DNA of 64,000 nt from Pardosa pseudoannulata (lineage: Eukaryota; Arthropoda; Arachnida; Araneae; Lycosidae), in contig CM063503.1 of the NCBI GenBank assembly GCA_032207245.1, positions 58,948,817 through 59,012,816 of the forward strand, written 5' to 3'. The notes under the pieces are model-generated. The model saw only the letters and a list, made by a program, of their open reading frames with translations. It was not told the origin of the DNA and did not search any database. Both the position numbers and the translations under genes were made by a program. This document shows positions 25,140-35,596 of the stretch, one piece after another. Each line of letters begins with the position of its first letter. The stretch's first letter is position 1.

Positions 25140-25320
25140 TTACTTTTATATTACTGCTTACTTTAAAATCACTTATGATTACTTAATACTTTGAACAATT
25201 TTTTCCTAAATCCATTAAAGTTATTTAACTTATATTTAAAGTTGTGTGCTTTATAAATCAGGCTATATTAAGTAAAATACATAATGATACTTTTTGTGGG
25301 CTCATAGAAAATTATATCTT
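25140..25320 (+). repeat. Direct repeat copy 2, micro-inverted centre
   Basis: It shares tactgcttactttaaaatca, acttaatactt, gtgtgctt, aaatacataatgata and ctcatagaaaatta with copy 1. Between acttaata and agttattta it carries the reverse complement of the copy 1 centre with a 5-base difference. A 14-base piece of the GC-rich motif (ggccatcgtgatca) lies just left, at 25094-25107. Confidence 0.85.
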
Positions 25321-26719
25321 AATATGTTTAGTTTGAATTTAATTTGAATAAGAAAATAAACAAAATATTTAATATATTCTACTGAAGTTAAAAAAAGTTT
25401 ATTATCTTTCAATTTTAAAAATTAAATTTCTTAAAAGTATTTTATCTATATCTTTCATGTGTATGAAAGAGTTCACATAAGGCAAGAATACATTTATTTA
25501 TAATACATACAGTAAATTAAAAAAAAAGTAATTGTACAAACACTTACTATAAAAAGCTATAACATTTAGAAATTCAAGCTGAAATGACAGACCCATACTA
25601 AATTATTTAACTCAATAAAATAAATGACTAACTTTTTGTAAACATAGTTGTAACGGTTATGAAGAACACATACATATACATTTTTCTCTGTGCACGTAAA
25701 AGTAATCAGTGTTTCAATAACATATATATCTAGGATTATAACACTATTAAAAATACACTGTATAAAAATATATAGTTTCAAACTATGAAATAAATTTATG
25801 TCTCAACAAAAATTACATTAGTGTCACTTTTTCCAGAGAAGGATAATATTTCACAGTAACAATAATTACTTACACTTATAATAGACACTCGCAGAATAAC
25901 AACATATCACTCTCATTAAAATATTGTAACCAATGATAAATATTATAAGCTGTGGGTGAGCAGTAAAGGATTATTGATTACAACAGTAAGGTAACCATTG
26001 AAATTTTTAGACAAGAAGTAAACTTTCATTATAAAATATTTTTTTTGGGTATAAATCATATTTTATTTTTTTATATTATTAATATTGTACAACTTAATTT
26101 CTGACGGTAATTATTAAATGTTTTTAGTAAATAAGGAAAATAAAAAAGTATAAAAATTACCCCAAGAATTGGGGTAATTCTTAGAAATTCAAGGTAATTT
26201 TAGACACTGAATTTCTGCATTATGTTAATAATAAATAAGATCTTTATAAGAAGTAATAACAATCAGTTATCCGCTTGTATGGTGTACTTCAAAAGAGAGT
26301 AGAGAATAAGTACTTAAATGAAAGAAAAAATATATGACATGCTTGATATCACTCTATTATATTTTATAAAAAGCATAGAAAACATGTCAATAAAAAGGAA
26401 CATAGTTTAATTATTAATTGAAGATACAATAGAACAGTTTTGATAACAAAGCACACACTGTAAAGTAAATTAAGTTTAAAAAATATATATATAAAAAGAG
26501 TAACATCAACTAACTTCCTTCAGTTAATTTCAAAAACAGCCACATGGAACTTCTTAAAGGTTCTATATAAGTGTTCTATATAAGTCAGTAATTTCATATT
26601 TGTATAAAATTTCTTACCTCGATTTGCTTTGGTTGAAGTTGGTATACAGGTTCAAAATACAGGATAAAACTAATATATTTTAGTAACAATGTCGAATATA
26701 TGTAGGCATACAACTAGCT

Positions 26720-26860
26720 ACAAACCACGTTGGCGCCGGTATGCAACTACGACGTGCATCGGACTCAATGTATGACTCACGTTTCGCGGTGGCAACCTAC
26801 GAGCAGGCCCGGTGATCACGATGGCCCCTGCCGGAGGCCCTTTATCCCCGATAGTAGACA
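26720..26860 (+). repeat. GC-rich interspersed repeat, right inverted copy
   Basis: It contains the exact reverse complement of 23996-24019 at 26803-26826 (gcaggcccggtgatcacg...). On the minus strand the similarity extends through gagtcatacattgagtccga. The right flank ctgccggaggccc resembles the GC-rich outer flank of the left copy. Confidence 0.75.
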
Positions 26861-27027
26861 TTTATATGTGTTCAACATTACACTCATTACTGGCCGACAT
26901 TTGAATAATAATTATGGAAAAGGGAGAGGAGAAGGAAAGAAGAGCACATACATAGAACAAGAAAAAATAAATCAAAGTATACATTTATAAAATAATATCA
27001 ATAAAATAATATCAAATTTGCCCTAAT

Positions 27028-27108
27028 TTTTTTTTTTAAATATTTATTTATTTTTTTTTTTTTTTAATTTTTTTTTTTTTTTTTTTTTTATTTTTTTTTT
27101 CCACTCTG
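27028..27108 (-). repeat. Second T-rich (A-tail-like) tract left of the LINE
   Basis: T-rich runs interrupted by aaatatttattta, aa and a. On the minus strand it would be a second poly(A)-like tract, 130 bp beyond the first tail of the LINE. Confidence 0.6.
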
Positions 27109-27347
27109 AAAGAACTCTTAACAAAAGTCAAGACATTAATATAGAACAATGCACAATTAAATATTAATACAAGAGGTTGGTTAGATAACAGAAAAAAGAG
27201 ATAATAGAGTTTCAGAGGGTTTTAGTTATATATAAAATATATATAAGTTTTTTTTTTTTTTTTTTGTTTTTTTTTTTTTTTTTTTTTTTTTTAATTATTA
27301 TGGGCAAAAAGATATTTACAATAAAAAGAGATAAAAAAAAAAGACAC

Positions 27348-30062
27348 TCAAAACTGTGGGCGAATTCCCGTCAATATGGTTGAAGCTCTGGGACGACGCC
27401 TGTTTTCCCAGGGGTCATAGTCAGGGAGATTGAGAACTTCATCATTATTGACATTTCTTAGGTTAAAGAAAAATTTTGTTGATAGCTTTGCTATAAAGTC
27501 TCTAACGGGATCAATGTTCAGAGTATCGTGAATGATATCATTTCTTAGGTACCTAGGAGCATTAATAATACCCCGGAGAGTTTTATTTTGGATAGTTTGC
27601 AGTCTCTGGATCTGAGTGTTGGAAGCCGAACCCCAGACCGGGGCTGCGTAGAGAAGAATGGGTCTAAGTATCGTCTTATATAACAACACTTTGTTGTCCA
27701 TTCCCATTTGATTGTGATACAGGAGGTGGGCGATCGTTTTTTTTAGCTTTATAGAATTTGGCAATGACATAATTCATATTAAAGCGCCAAGTTAACCTGC
27801 TATCCAATTTAACACCTAAGTATTTAACTTCCCTCTCGAAGTAAACCAATTGTCCACACACCGAGATCGGGGGAGGTGGAATCCTGTTAAAGCTAAAGAA
27901 AATAGCTTTAGTTTTAGCTGGATTGATCTTGATCCTCCACCTCTCAAACCAACGATCTAAAATGTTTACATGTCTTTGAAGGTATTTGTGCATGTATTTA
28001 GTGTTATTATTTTTAGCAAGAATTGCCGTGTCGTCCGCAAACATGGCTAGTGTCGTGTTGTGATGATGAGGTATATCGCTAATATAGATATTGAACAAAA
28101 TAGGACCGAGCTTGGATCCTTGTGGGACCCCAGCGTTGATAGGCCTGTGTGTGGATAAGTATTGTGTGTGGCGGACTATGAAAGAGCGATCGAGAAGGTA
28201 CGAGTGTAGCAATTGTATCATGGCAGCCGGCAAATTGTATTTAATAAGCTTGTAAATAAGGCCACTGTGCTATACTTTATCAAAAGCCTTCTCGATGTCA
28301 AAAAAGACAGCTCCAGAATGCATACGGTTTTCGAACCCATCATGGATGAATTCGGTAACTCGTAGCAACTGGTGCGTAGTGGAGTGTTGTGCTCTGAAGC
28401 CAAATTGAGAGTTATTAATGATGTTATGTGTGTTGAGGAAGGAAGTAAGTCTGGTGCAAATAACGTGTTCAATTAGTTTACTCAAAGAGGAAAGGAGGCT
28501 AATGGGTCTATAATTTTTTGCTAAATGGGGGTCACTACCCGGCTTAGGAATAGGGACAACAGTTGCAATCTTCCATTGCTTAGGAAAGTACTTATACTCG
28601 AAAATTTTATTTATAAGCTTCACAAGAATATTGACATAACCTATAGGCAGATTTTTAAGTGCAGTATAGCTGATATTGTCAATACCGGGGGATTTTTTAT
28701 TAGGGAGATTATTTATGATATTTACAATTTCATTAAAGTTTGTGGGGGGGATGGGATCATTATTGATAACATGAAGAGAATTATTAAAAAATTTTTCGTT
28801 TATATCGTAAACCTTATCAATGGTAAGGGGATCAAACACATCATTATTAGGTTTAAACTGGTCCTCATAGCAGTCAGCAATATTATTAATTTTTTCCTGG
28901 GGGTCAGTAATAATATTACCCGAAGCAGAACAAAGATGGGGAAGAGTTTGGAAAGGTTTTTTGATTTTTTTTAGATATCCCCAAATACTATTATCGGAAG
29001 GAGAGAGAGATTCTATAAAGTTGTTCCACCTAGCATTTTTATATTTTGAGATTTGCCTTTTAATAATGGCGTTCATCCTATTAAGTTCAATTTTTTGAGA
29101 GGGGTCTCTGGTACGCTGCCATGTCTTCCTTAAATTATTCCTATGCTTTATAGAAAATTTAATGTATAGTGGAAGTTGTAAATGATTATTAATTGGGGTA
29201 TAGGTTTTAGCAGAAGCCAGGGCGTTGGAGATAACACTCGTAATTGACCCAACTGCTCTGTCTATGTCACCAAGACAACGAATCTCACTGTCGAGCAGGG
29301 GGGAGTCAGCAACCGTTTTATAAAAGGTATTCCAGTTAGTGAAGGAGGGGGGGTCAAGGCAGGCAGGGAAAAGTTAAGAGAAATATTGAGGGAAACGGGA
29401 ACGTGATCAGAGGAAAGGCAGTTAAAGACATCAATATTATAGGGATAGTTGATATTTTGCAAGAGTGCAAAATCAATTGTGGTGGCTACACCAGCATTAC
29501 CATACCTAGTAGGAGAATGGGGATAGGCAATATCTATTGCGTTATCGTTTAAATAGTTATTAATAAGCCTGCCAAGAGTACAAGTACTATTATAGTTATA
29601 ACAATTCCACCGCGGATGATGCGCATTAAAGTCTCCAAATAGAATAACCTTTTCCCCGAGGGAGAAAAGGCTATCCAGATCGGAGACGATGGAATTGTTA
29701 CGTGAACCCCTAACATAGGTGCTGACAAGATAGACAGATGAGAAAGAAGGTAAATTAATTTTAATAATTGTATTTTCAATTGCATGGAGATTAAGGCTAG
29801 GGATAAGGCAGTGATTGATGTTCCGTTTGACATAGACAGCAGTGCCACCGAAATACTGAGTATTACCTCCCGCGTCCGTACGAGGGGTAAAGTACATATT
29901 AAAATTTTGTATTTTAAACCTATTAAAATTGAGAGACCTAACCTCCTGTATAACAATCAAATCAACGGGCTGTTCAGAAACAAAGTCCCGAAGCTCGTCA
30001 ATCCTGGGCTGAAGGCCGTTAGCATTCCAGCTCAAGATCCGGAGAGAAGCAAAACTATTTAA
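27348..30062 (-). pseudogene. LINE ORF2: endonuclease and reverse transcriptase, disrupted
   Basis: The endonuclease (about 30050-29340) shows SWNANGL, IVIQEVRS, GDFNAHHPRWNC and CLSSDHVPV, the catalytic Asn, Glu, Asp/Asn and SDH of APE-type LINE nucleases. A frame change sits at a G/C homopolymer near 29345. The reverse transcriptase follows with KSPGIDNI, NYRPISLLS, then AFDKV and a stop at 28270 where Trp is expected (TAG for TGG). In the same frame come GVPQGSKLGPILFNIYISDI and MFADDTAILA, the catalytic Asp pair. A further frameshift near 27740 leads to the final ILLYAAPVWG and LQTIQNKTLR segments, ending at 27348. ORF2 overlaps the ORF1 end by a few bases in another frame. Confidence 0.9.
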
Positions 30063-31022
30063 TGGGAGATGTTTGATAACAAGCTGCCAAATTGTTTGAA
30101 CAGCATGTTAGAGATCCCGAGCGCTTTAGCTGTTTCCGAATTATCTAATTTTTCACACAGTAAGCAAATATTAGTCAATAGTTTTTCGATCTTAATTAGC
30201 TGATCGATGGTAGAAACTTCATTACTTGGGGTAGTATTATTATTATTGATATTGGTTGGATTAATTTTAGAATTTTGATTATCAGGATTAACATTGGCAT
30301 TAGAATTGGTATTATTACCAATAATATTATCATTCACAATACTCCCATCAACATAAGCATTATTATCCTTATTTTCATTACTATGCTGTGAATCATTAGT
30401 AGAGTCTTTTTTTGCAGCTTGTGCATAAGACCTAATTGAATTGGTATTATTTACATCAATAGGTATATCATTGTTATTACTTAAGTTAACCTGTATTAAA
30501 TCATTTTTTCCTAAATCTTTAATTATTTTTAATTCCTTATTTCTTGCTTTGATTGCAAGTGGGTGTTTGGGACACCCTTTATAATTTGCAGGATGTTCTC
30601 CGTTGCAGTTAGCGCATTTACATTTTTCTTCATTACTTTTATTACACATATTTGTACGATGGTTTCCGGCACATTTGAGGCATTTTGGATCTAGGGTGCA
30701 CAATTCCGAAGAATGATTAAAGTGTAAACAGTTATAACACTGTTTTACGCCTCTAAATTTGTATGCTTCTACAACTACTATAAAATTTAAAAAAGGTTTT
30801 CATGCTATAAATCATCTTATTAAAATCATTAGGAACTAGATGTACTTGAAAGATTGGAAGCGGGGTTTTGTCCCGAAATCTTCTAAGTTGTGCAACTTTA
30901 ACTAAATCAAAACCTAGACTGATTAATTCGTTTTTGACTTCATCAACAGGTATTTCAGAAGGGATTCCCTTAATGATAATTTTAAAAGGTTTTAAAAGGT
31001 TATTCCCTGGGCGACGGCACAC
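30059..31022 (-). pseudogene. LINE ORF1 (gag-like, RRM-like plus zinc knuckles), frameshifted and truncated
   Basis: The first part (31022 to about 30770) reads KPFKIIIKGIPSEIPVDEV and a following segment with FQVHLVPNDFNKM, matching the domain before the zinc knuckles in jockey-type ORF1. After a frame change near 30770 come YKFRGVKQCYNCLHFNH, then CLKCAGNHRTNMC and CKCANCNGEHPANYKGCP, i.e. C2HC knuckles. The C-terminal third is Asn-rich (many AAT/AAC codons, with short NNN runs) and ends at 30059. The protein would coat the element RNA in a ribonucleoprotein. The true N-terminus is absent; the ATG at 31022 is only the first in the surviving frame. Confidence 0.85.
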
Positions 31023-31063
31023 TAAATAAATTCAGCACTACAGTTGGCGAAATCTCTAGAAAG

Positions 31064-31126
31064 TGTGAACGGAGGGAAGCTGGTTCTGAAGTATAACCCT
31101 TCAAAACCAGCTTCCCTCCGTTCACA
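31064..31126. repeat. 27-bp inverted repeat with 9-nt loop (strong hairpin)
   Basis: tgtgaacggagggaagctgg onward (31064-31090) pairs with 31100-31126 with one mismatch; the loop is gtataaccc. It sits directly upstream, relative to the minus strand, of the LINE 5' end. The sequence is much more GC-rich than its surroundings. Confidence 0.92.
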
Positions 31127-31185
31127 GTGCGCATGCGTTAGAGTTTGGAGGCATGCTGGACACAGACGCTTTTCAAAATACCAGG
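31127..31185 (+). repeat. Copy of the GCGCATGCG-containing segment also found in the candidate exon at 20.5 kb
   Basis: gcgcatgcgttagagtttgg then aggcatgctggacacagac aligns over about 43 bases with the minus strand at about 20545-20580, with only a few differences. It abuts the hairpin at 31064-31126. Similarity fades after about 31170. Confidence 0.75.
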
Positions 31186-31189
31186 TTGA

Positions 31190-31770
31190 CCTGGGATGAA
31201 TGACTCATACAAAAATCACACATATATTCATTCAATTTGCATGCTTTTTAAATTTGATTCATTTTATTTTAAAATGGCCCTGAATAAATTACTAAATAAT
31301 CAAAACATTATGAAATTACTTTGTTTTATATTCTCATTGTAATGTGCATTTCGAATCAAAAAATACTCCCATATTCTTAATAGCAAACCATACCCCTTCA
31401 TGGTTTGTAATTATTGTTTTTATGGAGTATCTCAAAAAAATATCTGGAGAAAGAGCTTCTTACAATTTAACATTCAAAAACTAAACTACTTATTATTTGA
31501 TTCCTTTAGTAATTGTCATAAAATAACATATGAAAGGTGCCATTAGACAACTATGTCCATTTTTATTTCAAAAATGAGATTTTGAATTTTTTTATTTAAT
31601 TTGTTCTCTTTGTACTCATACATAAAGATTTGTATGTTATTTCATTACAACTTCAGGTAAAATCATCTTCAAAGTTTATATTAAATATTTTGTTACAACA
31701 ATATACAAAATAGTTAATTTTGACATAGATTATGTAGCTGTTTTTCACTTTTTCTTTTCAAGCAGAGTGC
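31190..31770. other. AT-rich spacer, no gene
   Basis: Nothing coding or RNA-like was recognised between the hairpin region and the left edge of the outer LTR. Confidence 0.5.
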
Positions 31771-31774
31771 CTGG

Positions 31775-32043
31775 TGTAACAATGATGTGGAGACATGAAG
31801 CCTAGGTTTGTGACGCTTTACCATAATAGCTTTCCCGCTCTGATGGCTGGCCAATACAAATTAATACCGAGGCATGCTGATAACCCACCTAAACTCTTCA
31901 GCCTATGAGGTCCCTGTAAAATGAGTAATGTCATTATCATCCGACGTCACGGGGGGGGGAGAGAGCTATAAAAACGGGAGCGCAAGTGCGTTCGAGGCTT
32001 TTTGCGTTTTGGAATCCGGGCGTCACTTTGAAAGCGACGTGTC
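31775..32043 (+). mobile_element. Left part of an older LTR (TGTAAC...), split by a gypsy insertion
   Basis: It starts tgtaacaatgatgtggag and contains a cAMP-response-like gacgtcac (about 31944) and a TATA box gctataaaaacggg at about 31966, as in the U3 region of a plus-strand LTR. The right part at 36640-37008 ends gttaca, the inverted complement of tgtaac, and has an AATAAA. The inserted element's target duplication gtgtc lies exactly at the split. No internal coding region of this older element was found, so it is probably a solo LTR of about 640 bp. Flanking target duplication is not evident. Confidence 0.6.
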
Positions 32044-32232
32044 TATAATGTATTTAGGTTAATACAATTAAGATACATGAAAATACTTTCATAAATAAGG
32101 TAATCTTTATTGTCGGCGTGCAAGTGCACGTAAGTTTACTTACTGACTACCGCATGCCTGTTACATGTGTAGTTACAGTTACAGGGATATGAAATTACAT
32201 GGAGTTCGGATTTATATGATAGGGATATCACA
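32044..32232 (-). repeat. 3' LTR of the gypsy element
   Basis: 189 bp, reading tgtgatatccctatcatata at its start on the minus strand and ending acattata. It is about 98% identical to 36446-36634, with three substitutions seen. Confidence 0.95.
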
Positions 32233-32235
32233 ATA

Positions 32236-32247
32236 CCCTTTTTTTTT
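32236..32247 (-). promoter_or_regulatory. Polypurine tract of the gypsy element
   Basis: On the minus strand nine A followed by ggg ends three bases before the 3' LTR. This is the usual plus-strand primer position. Confidence 0.8.
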
Positions 32248-32412
32248 AAAAAAAGTTTTAAAGTCATTACTATTAAATTAAGAATCATTGTAAATGAAGT
32301 TAAAAAAAAGTTTTAAAATCACTATTACTACATTAAGAAACATTATAAATCAAGTTTAAAAAAAAAGTTTTAAAGTCACTGTTATTAAATTAAAGAGTCA
32401 TTATAAATCAAG
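32248..32412 (-). repeat. Three tandem copies of a unit of about 60 bp between integrase and polypurine tract
   Basis: The unit aaaaaagttttaaagtcact (variants) with ttaaattaa, aatcatt and ataaatcaagt is repeated three times. The last copy overlaps the end of the integrase-region reading frame. It is unusual as a 3' untranslated region and also a possible source of replication slippage. Confidence 0.8.
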
Positions 32413-33705
32413 TCTATCTGGCTTCTTTCTTAGTCGTGTTGGATAACGTCTGGTTGGGACGTCTGCAACAGGAATATTCTCATTTGAACTTTCTGTAGTG
32501 TATTCTTCTGATTGCTGAATTTCAGTAGAAGTCTGGTCATCATGTTGGACTTCTGTGTTTGGCATAGTGCTAGATATTGGTGTTTGATGAGTTTGAGACG
32601 TGCTACAAAAATCATCTGAAATGACAACATCTTGAAGTTCTGTAATTGAAGAGCTAGCTGGACGAATTTGATCGATATGTGCTAGGTACCTTTTTCCATT
32701 TATCTCAACTAACCAAGTTTTGGAACCTTTTGGCTTAATCAGTTTGCCACGAATCCATTTGTTTGAAGAGTCTCTGTGAGATTTTACCCAAACAATTTGG
32801 TCACAGGATAAACTCTTATTACTGGTGTGAGATCTGTCAAAGTATTGTTTCTGACACCGTTGTTTCTTTTCAACATGCCTTGCTGTGCACGGGTGTAATA
32901 ACTCCAAAAGAGTTCTAATTGGTCGGCCAAGAAATAATTCTGCTGGAGATGAGCCAGTCGTTGAATGAGGTGAAGATCTGTATTTAAGCAAAAATCTATT
33001 TTCCATTACTGAGCTTCCATCACTAGTGTCTAACAGCATTTAGCTCAATGACTGCTTAAAAGTCTGAATGGTACGTTCAGCTTGACCGTTTGATTGGGGA
33101 TGATACGCTGGTGTTAATGTCTGATGGATGCCTAGGGATTTTAAAAAAGCTCTGAATTCCCTAGACATGAACTGAGGACCATTGTCTGAAACAACTTCCA
33201 GTGGTGACCCATACCTGGCAAACAGCTGTTGTAATACAGCAATTGTATTTGCTGCTGTTGTTGATGACATGTTTGCCACTTCCAACCATTTGGAATAGCT
33301 GTCCACAACTACCAGGTATTCCCTTTGGTCCTTTGTAGCAAAATCTAAGTGAATACGGTCCCATGGTGCCTTGGGCCATACCCACGATTGCATCGGTGTT
33401 GCAGGAGGAGACTTTGCTATCAACTGGCATGCTTTACAATTTGCAGACATATTTTCAATATCATTATCTAAATTAGGCCACCAGAAATGACTTCTGGCCA
33501 CCGCCTTCATCTTTACAATCCCCGGATGAGTGTCATGAAGTAACTCCAGCAAATGTTTCCTGTATACATTTGGAATTACCACTCGCATGCCCCATAATAA
33601 ACAATTTCTTTCCACGGACAATTCGTCTCTTCTGCTGAAAAACGGTTTAAGCCCCAAATCTTCAACTTTGGAGGGAAAGCCTGTTTGAACATATTTGATA
33701 ACAAT
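32401..33705 (-). pseudogene. Gypsy integrase with C-terminal domain, one in-frame stop
   Basis: The zinc-binding part reads HDTHPGIVKMKAVARSHFWW and CKACQLIAK (H2C2). The core follows with WDRIHLDFA (first Asp), VVSDNGPQFMS (second Asp) and HPQSNGQAERTIQTFK (catalytic Glu). A stop at 33040 interrupts, then the same frame resumes with RSSPHSTTGSSPAELFLGR, the usual end of the core. A GPY/F-like C-terminal region follows with VWVKSHRDSSNKWIRGKL and a basic tail RRYPTRLRKKPDRL. The enzyme inserts the cDNA, consistent with the 5-bp target duplication at the ends. As it stands it could not be made as one chain without readthrough. Confidence 0.92.
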
Positions 33706-35224
33706 TCACAAGACTTTGTCAGTTCTGGAAGCAGCAGAAATGTCCTCAGAAGTCAACGGTAATTCTGATAAATAGGAAATCTTATAAATTTCTGATGGGT
33801 AAGAGTTGGCGTTTTGGTCATCACTGGGCAATCTCGAAAGAGCATCAGCATTCTGATGTGCACTTCCTTTTTTATACCTGATGGTATAGTTGTATGATGA
33901 TAAAAGCAATGCCCATCTCTGCAAACGTGCTGCGGCCATGGTTGGAACTGCCTTAGAAGGGGAAAAGATGGTGATTAGAGGCTGGTGATCTGTGCATAAG
34001 ACAAAATTTCCTTCCAAACAGATACTGATGAAATTTTCTGCATGCGAAAATGATTGCCAAAGCCTCTTTCTCAGTTTGAGAATAGTTGCTTTCTGCTTTC
34101 GATAATGTGCGAGAAGCATAGGCAACAGGTTTTTCCTCCCCATTCACAATGTGTGATAAGACTGCACCTAAACCAACAGGCGAAGCATCACAAGATACCT
34201 GTAGAGGCAGGTTTTCATCATAGTGAGCCAGCACAGCATCTGAAGTTAAAAGTTGTTTGCACTGTTCAAATACCTTATTGCACTCTTCCGACCATGTCCA
34301 TGGAACATTTTTGTTGAGAAGGTTGTATAATGGTGACAGTAAGGTGGATGAATTTTTGATAAATTTGGAATAATAATTCAGCAAGCCCAAAAATGATTTG
34401 AGCTGAGAAACGTTTTCTGGGGTTTTAATCTCCTTGATAGCTTCTACTTTCTGTTGAGTAGGATGAATACCATCTTTATCTATTAAGTGTCCCAAGAATT
34501 CAACACTGGGTTGGAAGAATTGACACTTATCTGCGTTCAGTTTAGCATTATACTTCTGCAACCCTGACATTACAGACTCTAATGTAGAAAAATGTTCTAC
34601 TTCGGTAGCTGAAGAAATTAGAATGTCATCTTGGAAGCATATAACTCTGGGTATGCCTTGCAATATTTGCTCCATAACAGACTGAAAAATAGCTGATGCT
34701 GCTGATATACCATACATTAATCTACTAGGGCGAACCAAACCCATCAGCGTGTTGAGAGTCAAGAGCTCTTGAGAGTCAGCATCCAACTCAATCTGTTGGT
34801 ATGCTTGTGTCATATCAAGTTTACTAAAATATCTTCCTCCTCTCAAAGTAGCAAAGAGATCTTGCTGAGTAGGTAGTGGATATTGATGGGGATCAAGGTG
34901 CTTATTTACAGTTACCTTGAAATCACCACACAACCTCACCGCATTATTTTTCTTTGGCACCACAACAACAGGTGTTGCCCATTTGGAATGTTCAACGAAT
35001 TGCCAAATGTTATTATTCACTAACTTCCTGATTTCTTCTGAAACAGCATTTTTTAAAGCATATGGAACTGGCCTAGCTTTGCAAAATACAGGTTGGCAAT
35101 TTTCTTTCATTTTGAGCACAGCTTTAAAATGTTTAATAGGTTGCTCACTTACTTGGAAAACATCTATGAACTTCTTCTTGAGAGCATCTACACTGTTCAC
35201 AGACTTTGAGGATACCACAAATAT
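33706..35224 (-). pseudogene. Gypsy reverse transcriptase and RNase H, one frameshift
   Basis: From the codon after the stop, motifs run in order: KARPVPYALK, WATPVVVVPKKNN, GDFKVTVNKHL, YPLPTQQDLFA, FSKLDMTQAYQQIELD, then CFQDDILIS (catalytic Asp pair), FLGHLIDKDGIHP and the thumb ending at LNKNVPWTWS. RNase H follows with VSCDASPVGLGAVL and EKEALAIIFACRKFHQYLFG. A frame change near 34000 then shifts to VLCTDHQPLITIFS and HQNADALSRLP. These convert the element RNA into DNA. The frame stops at 33706, and the integrase continues in the same frame after that stop. Confidence 0.92.
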
Positions 35225-35596
35225 CTAATTCCAATTCAGTTTTATTTTGGATAGCCAATTTTTACCAAACAGGGCAGGTCTATCACCTTTCACAACAATT
35301 AGTGGTAATGTATGGGACTGGTTGTTGCATTGCACTTGAACAAGGACTTCTCCATTTACTGGAATTTCTTTTTGGTTATAATTCCTTAAAATGGTTGATG
35401 ATGGCACACTTTTGATTTCAGGTAAGGTGTTTTTTATCCATATTTCTGACACTATGGAAACATCAGCTGCACTGTCCAATTCCATATCTACATGTTTCCC
35501 ATTTACAATTACAGGAATTATGTATTCTTTCTTACCTGATACTTGATTTATGGATTTGACTGCATAGAGGGAAGCTTCAGAGTCATACTCCACCAT
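35225..35596 (-). CDS. Gypsy aspartic protease domain
   Basis: A 123-codon frame with VDMELDSAADVSIVSE, where DSA occupies the position of the catalytic D-S/T-G triad, and a C-terminal LFGKNWLSKIKLNWN. The protease cuts the polyprotein during particle maturation. The frame ends at a TAG (35225-35227) and the reverse transcriptase continues in the same frame two codons later. A single in-frame stop therefore separates protease from polymerase, either nonsense mutation or readthrough. Ala in place of Gly at the active site occurs in some elements. Confidence 0.85.
   Translation of the reverse strand: MVEYDSEASLYAVKSINQVSGKKEYIIPVIVNGKHVDMELDSAADVSIVSEIWIKNTLPEIKSVPSSTILRNYNQKEIPVNGEVLVQVQCNNQSHTLPLIVVKGDRPALFGKNWLSKIKLNWN

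Larger units (their letters stand above)
24110..26700. other. AT-rich region between two inverted GC-rich repeats, no gene
   Basis: Besides the direct repeat pair, nothing coding is supported. The inverted GC-rich repeats at both ends could be the ends of a composite element, but no target duplication was seen. Confidence 0.4.
27250..31022 (-). mobile_element. Jockey-type non-LTR retrotransposon (LINE), 5'-truncated
   Basis: On the minus strand the order is ORF1 with RNA-binding and zinc-knuckle features, ORF2 with APE-type endonuclease and reverse transcriptase, then a short 3' UTR ending in an A-tail (T-run 27250-27292). Such elements copy themselves by target-primed reverse transcription. 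The ORF1 start and 5' UTR are missing or unrecognisable beyond about 31022, typical of 5' truncation. Both ORFs carry frameshifts and at least one nonsense change, so this copy is not autonomous. The Asn-rich ORF1 and the C2HC arrangement favour the jockey clade. No target-site duplication could be matched. Confidence 0.88.

Noticed and set aside
28525..28974. 149-codon plus-strand frame
   Set aside because: It is antisense to the LINE reverse transcriptase. The frames at 29784-30062, 34054-34317, 34917-35228 and 35921-36403 are likewise antisense to retroelement ORFs.
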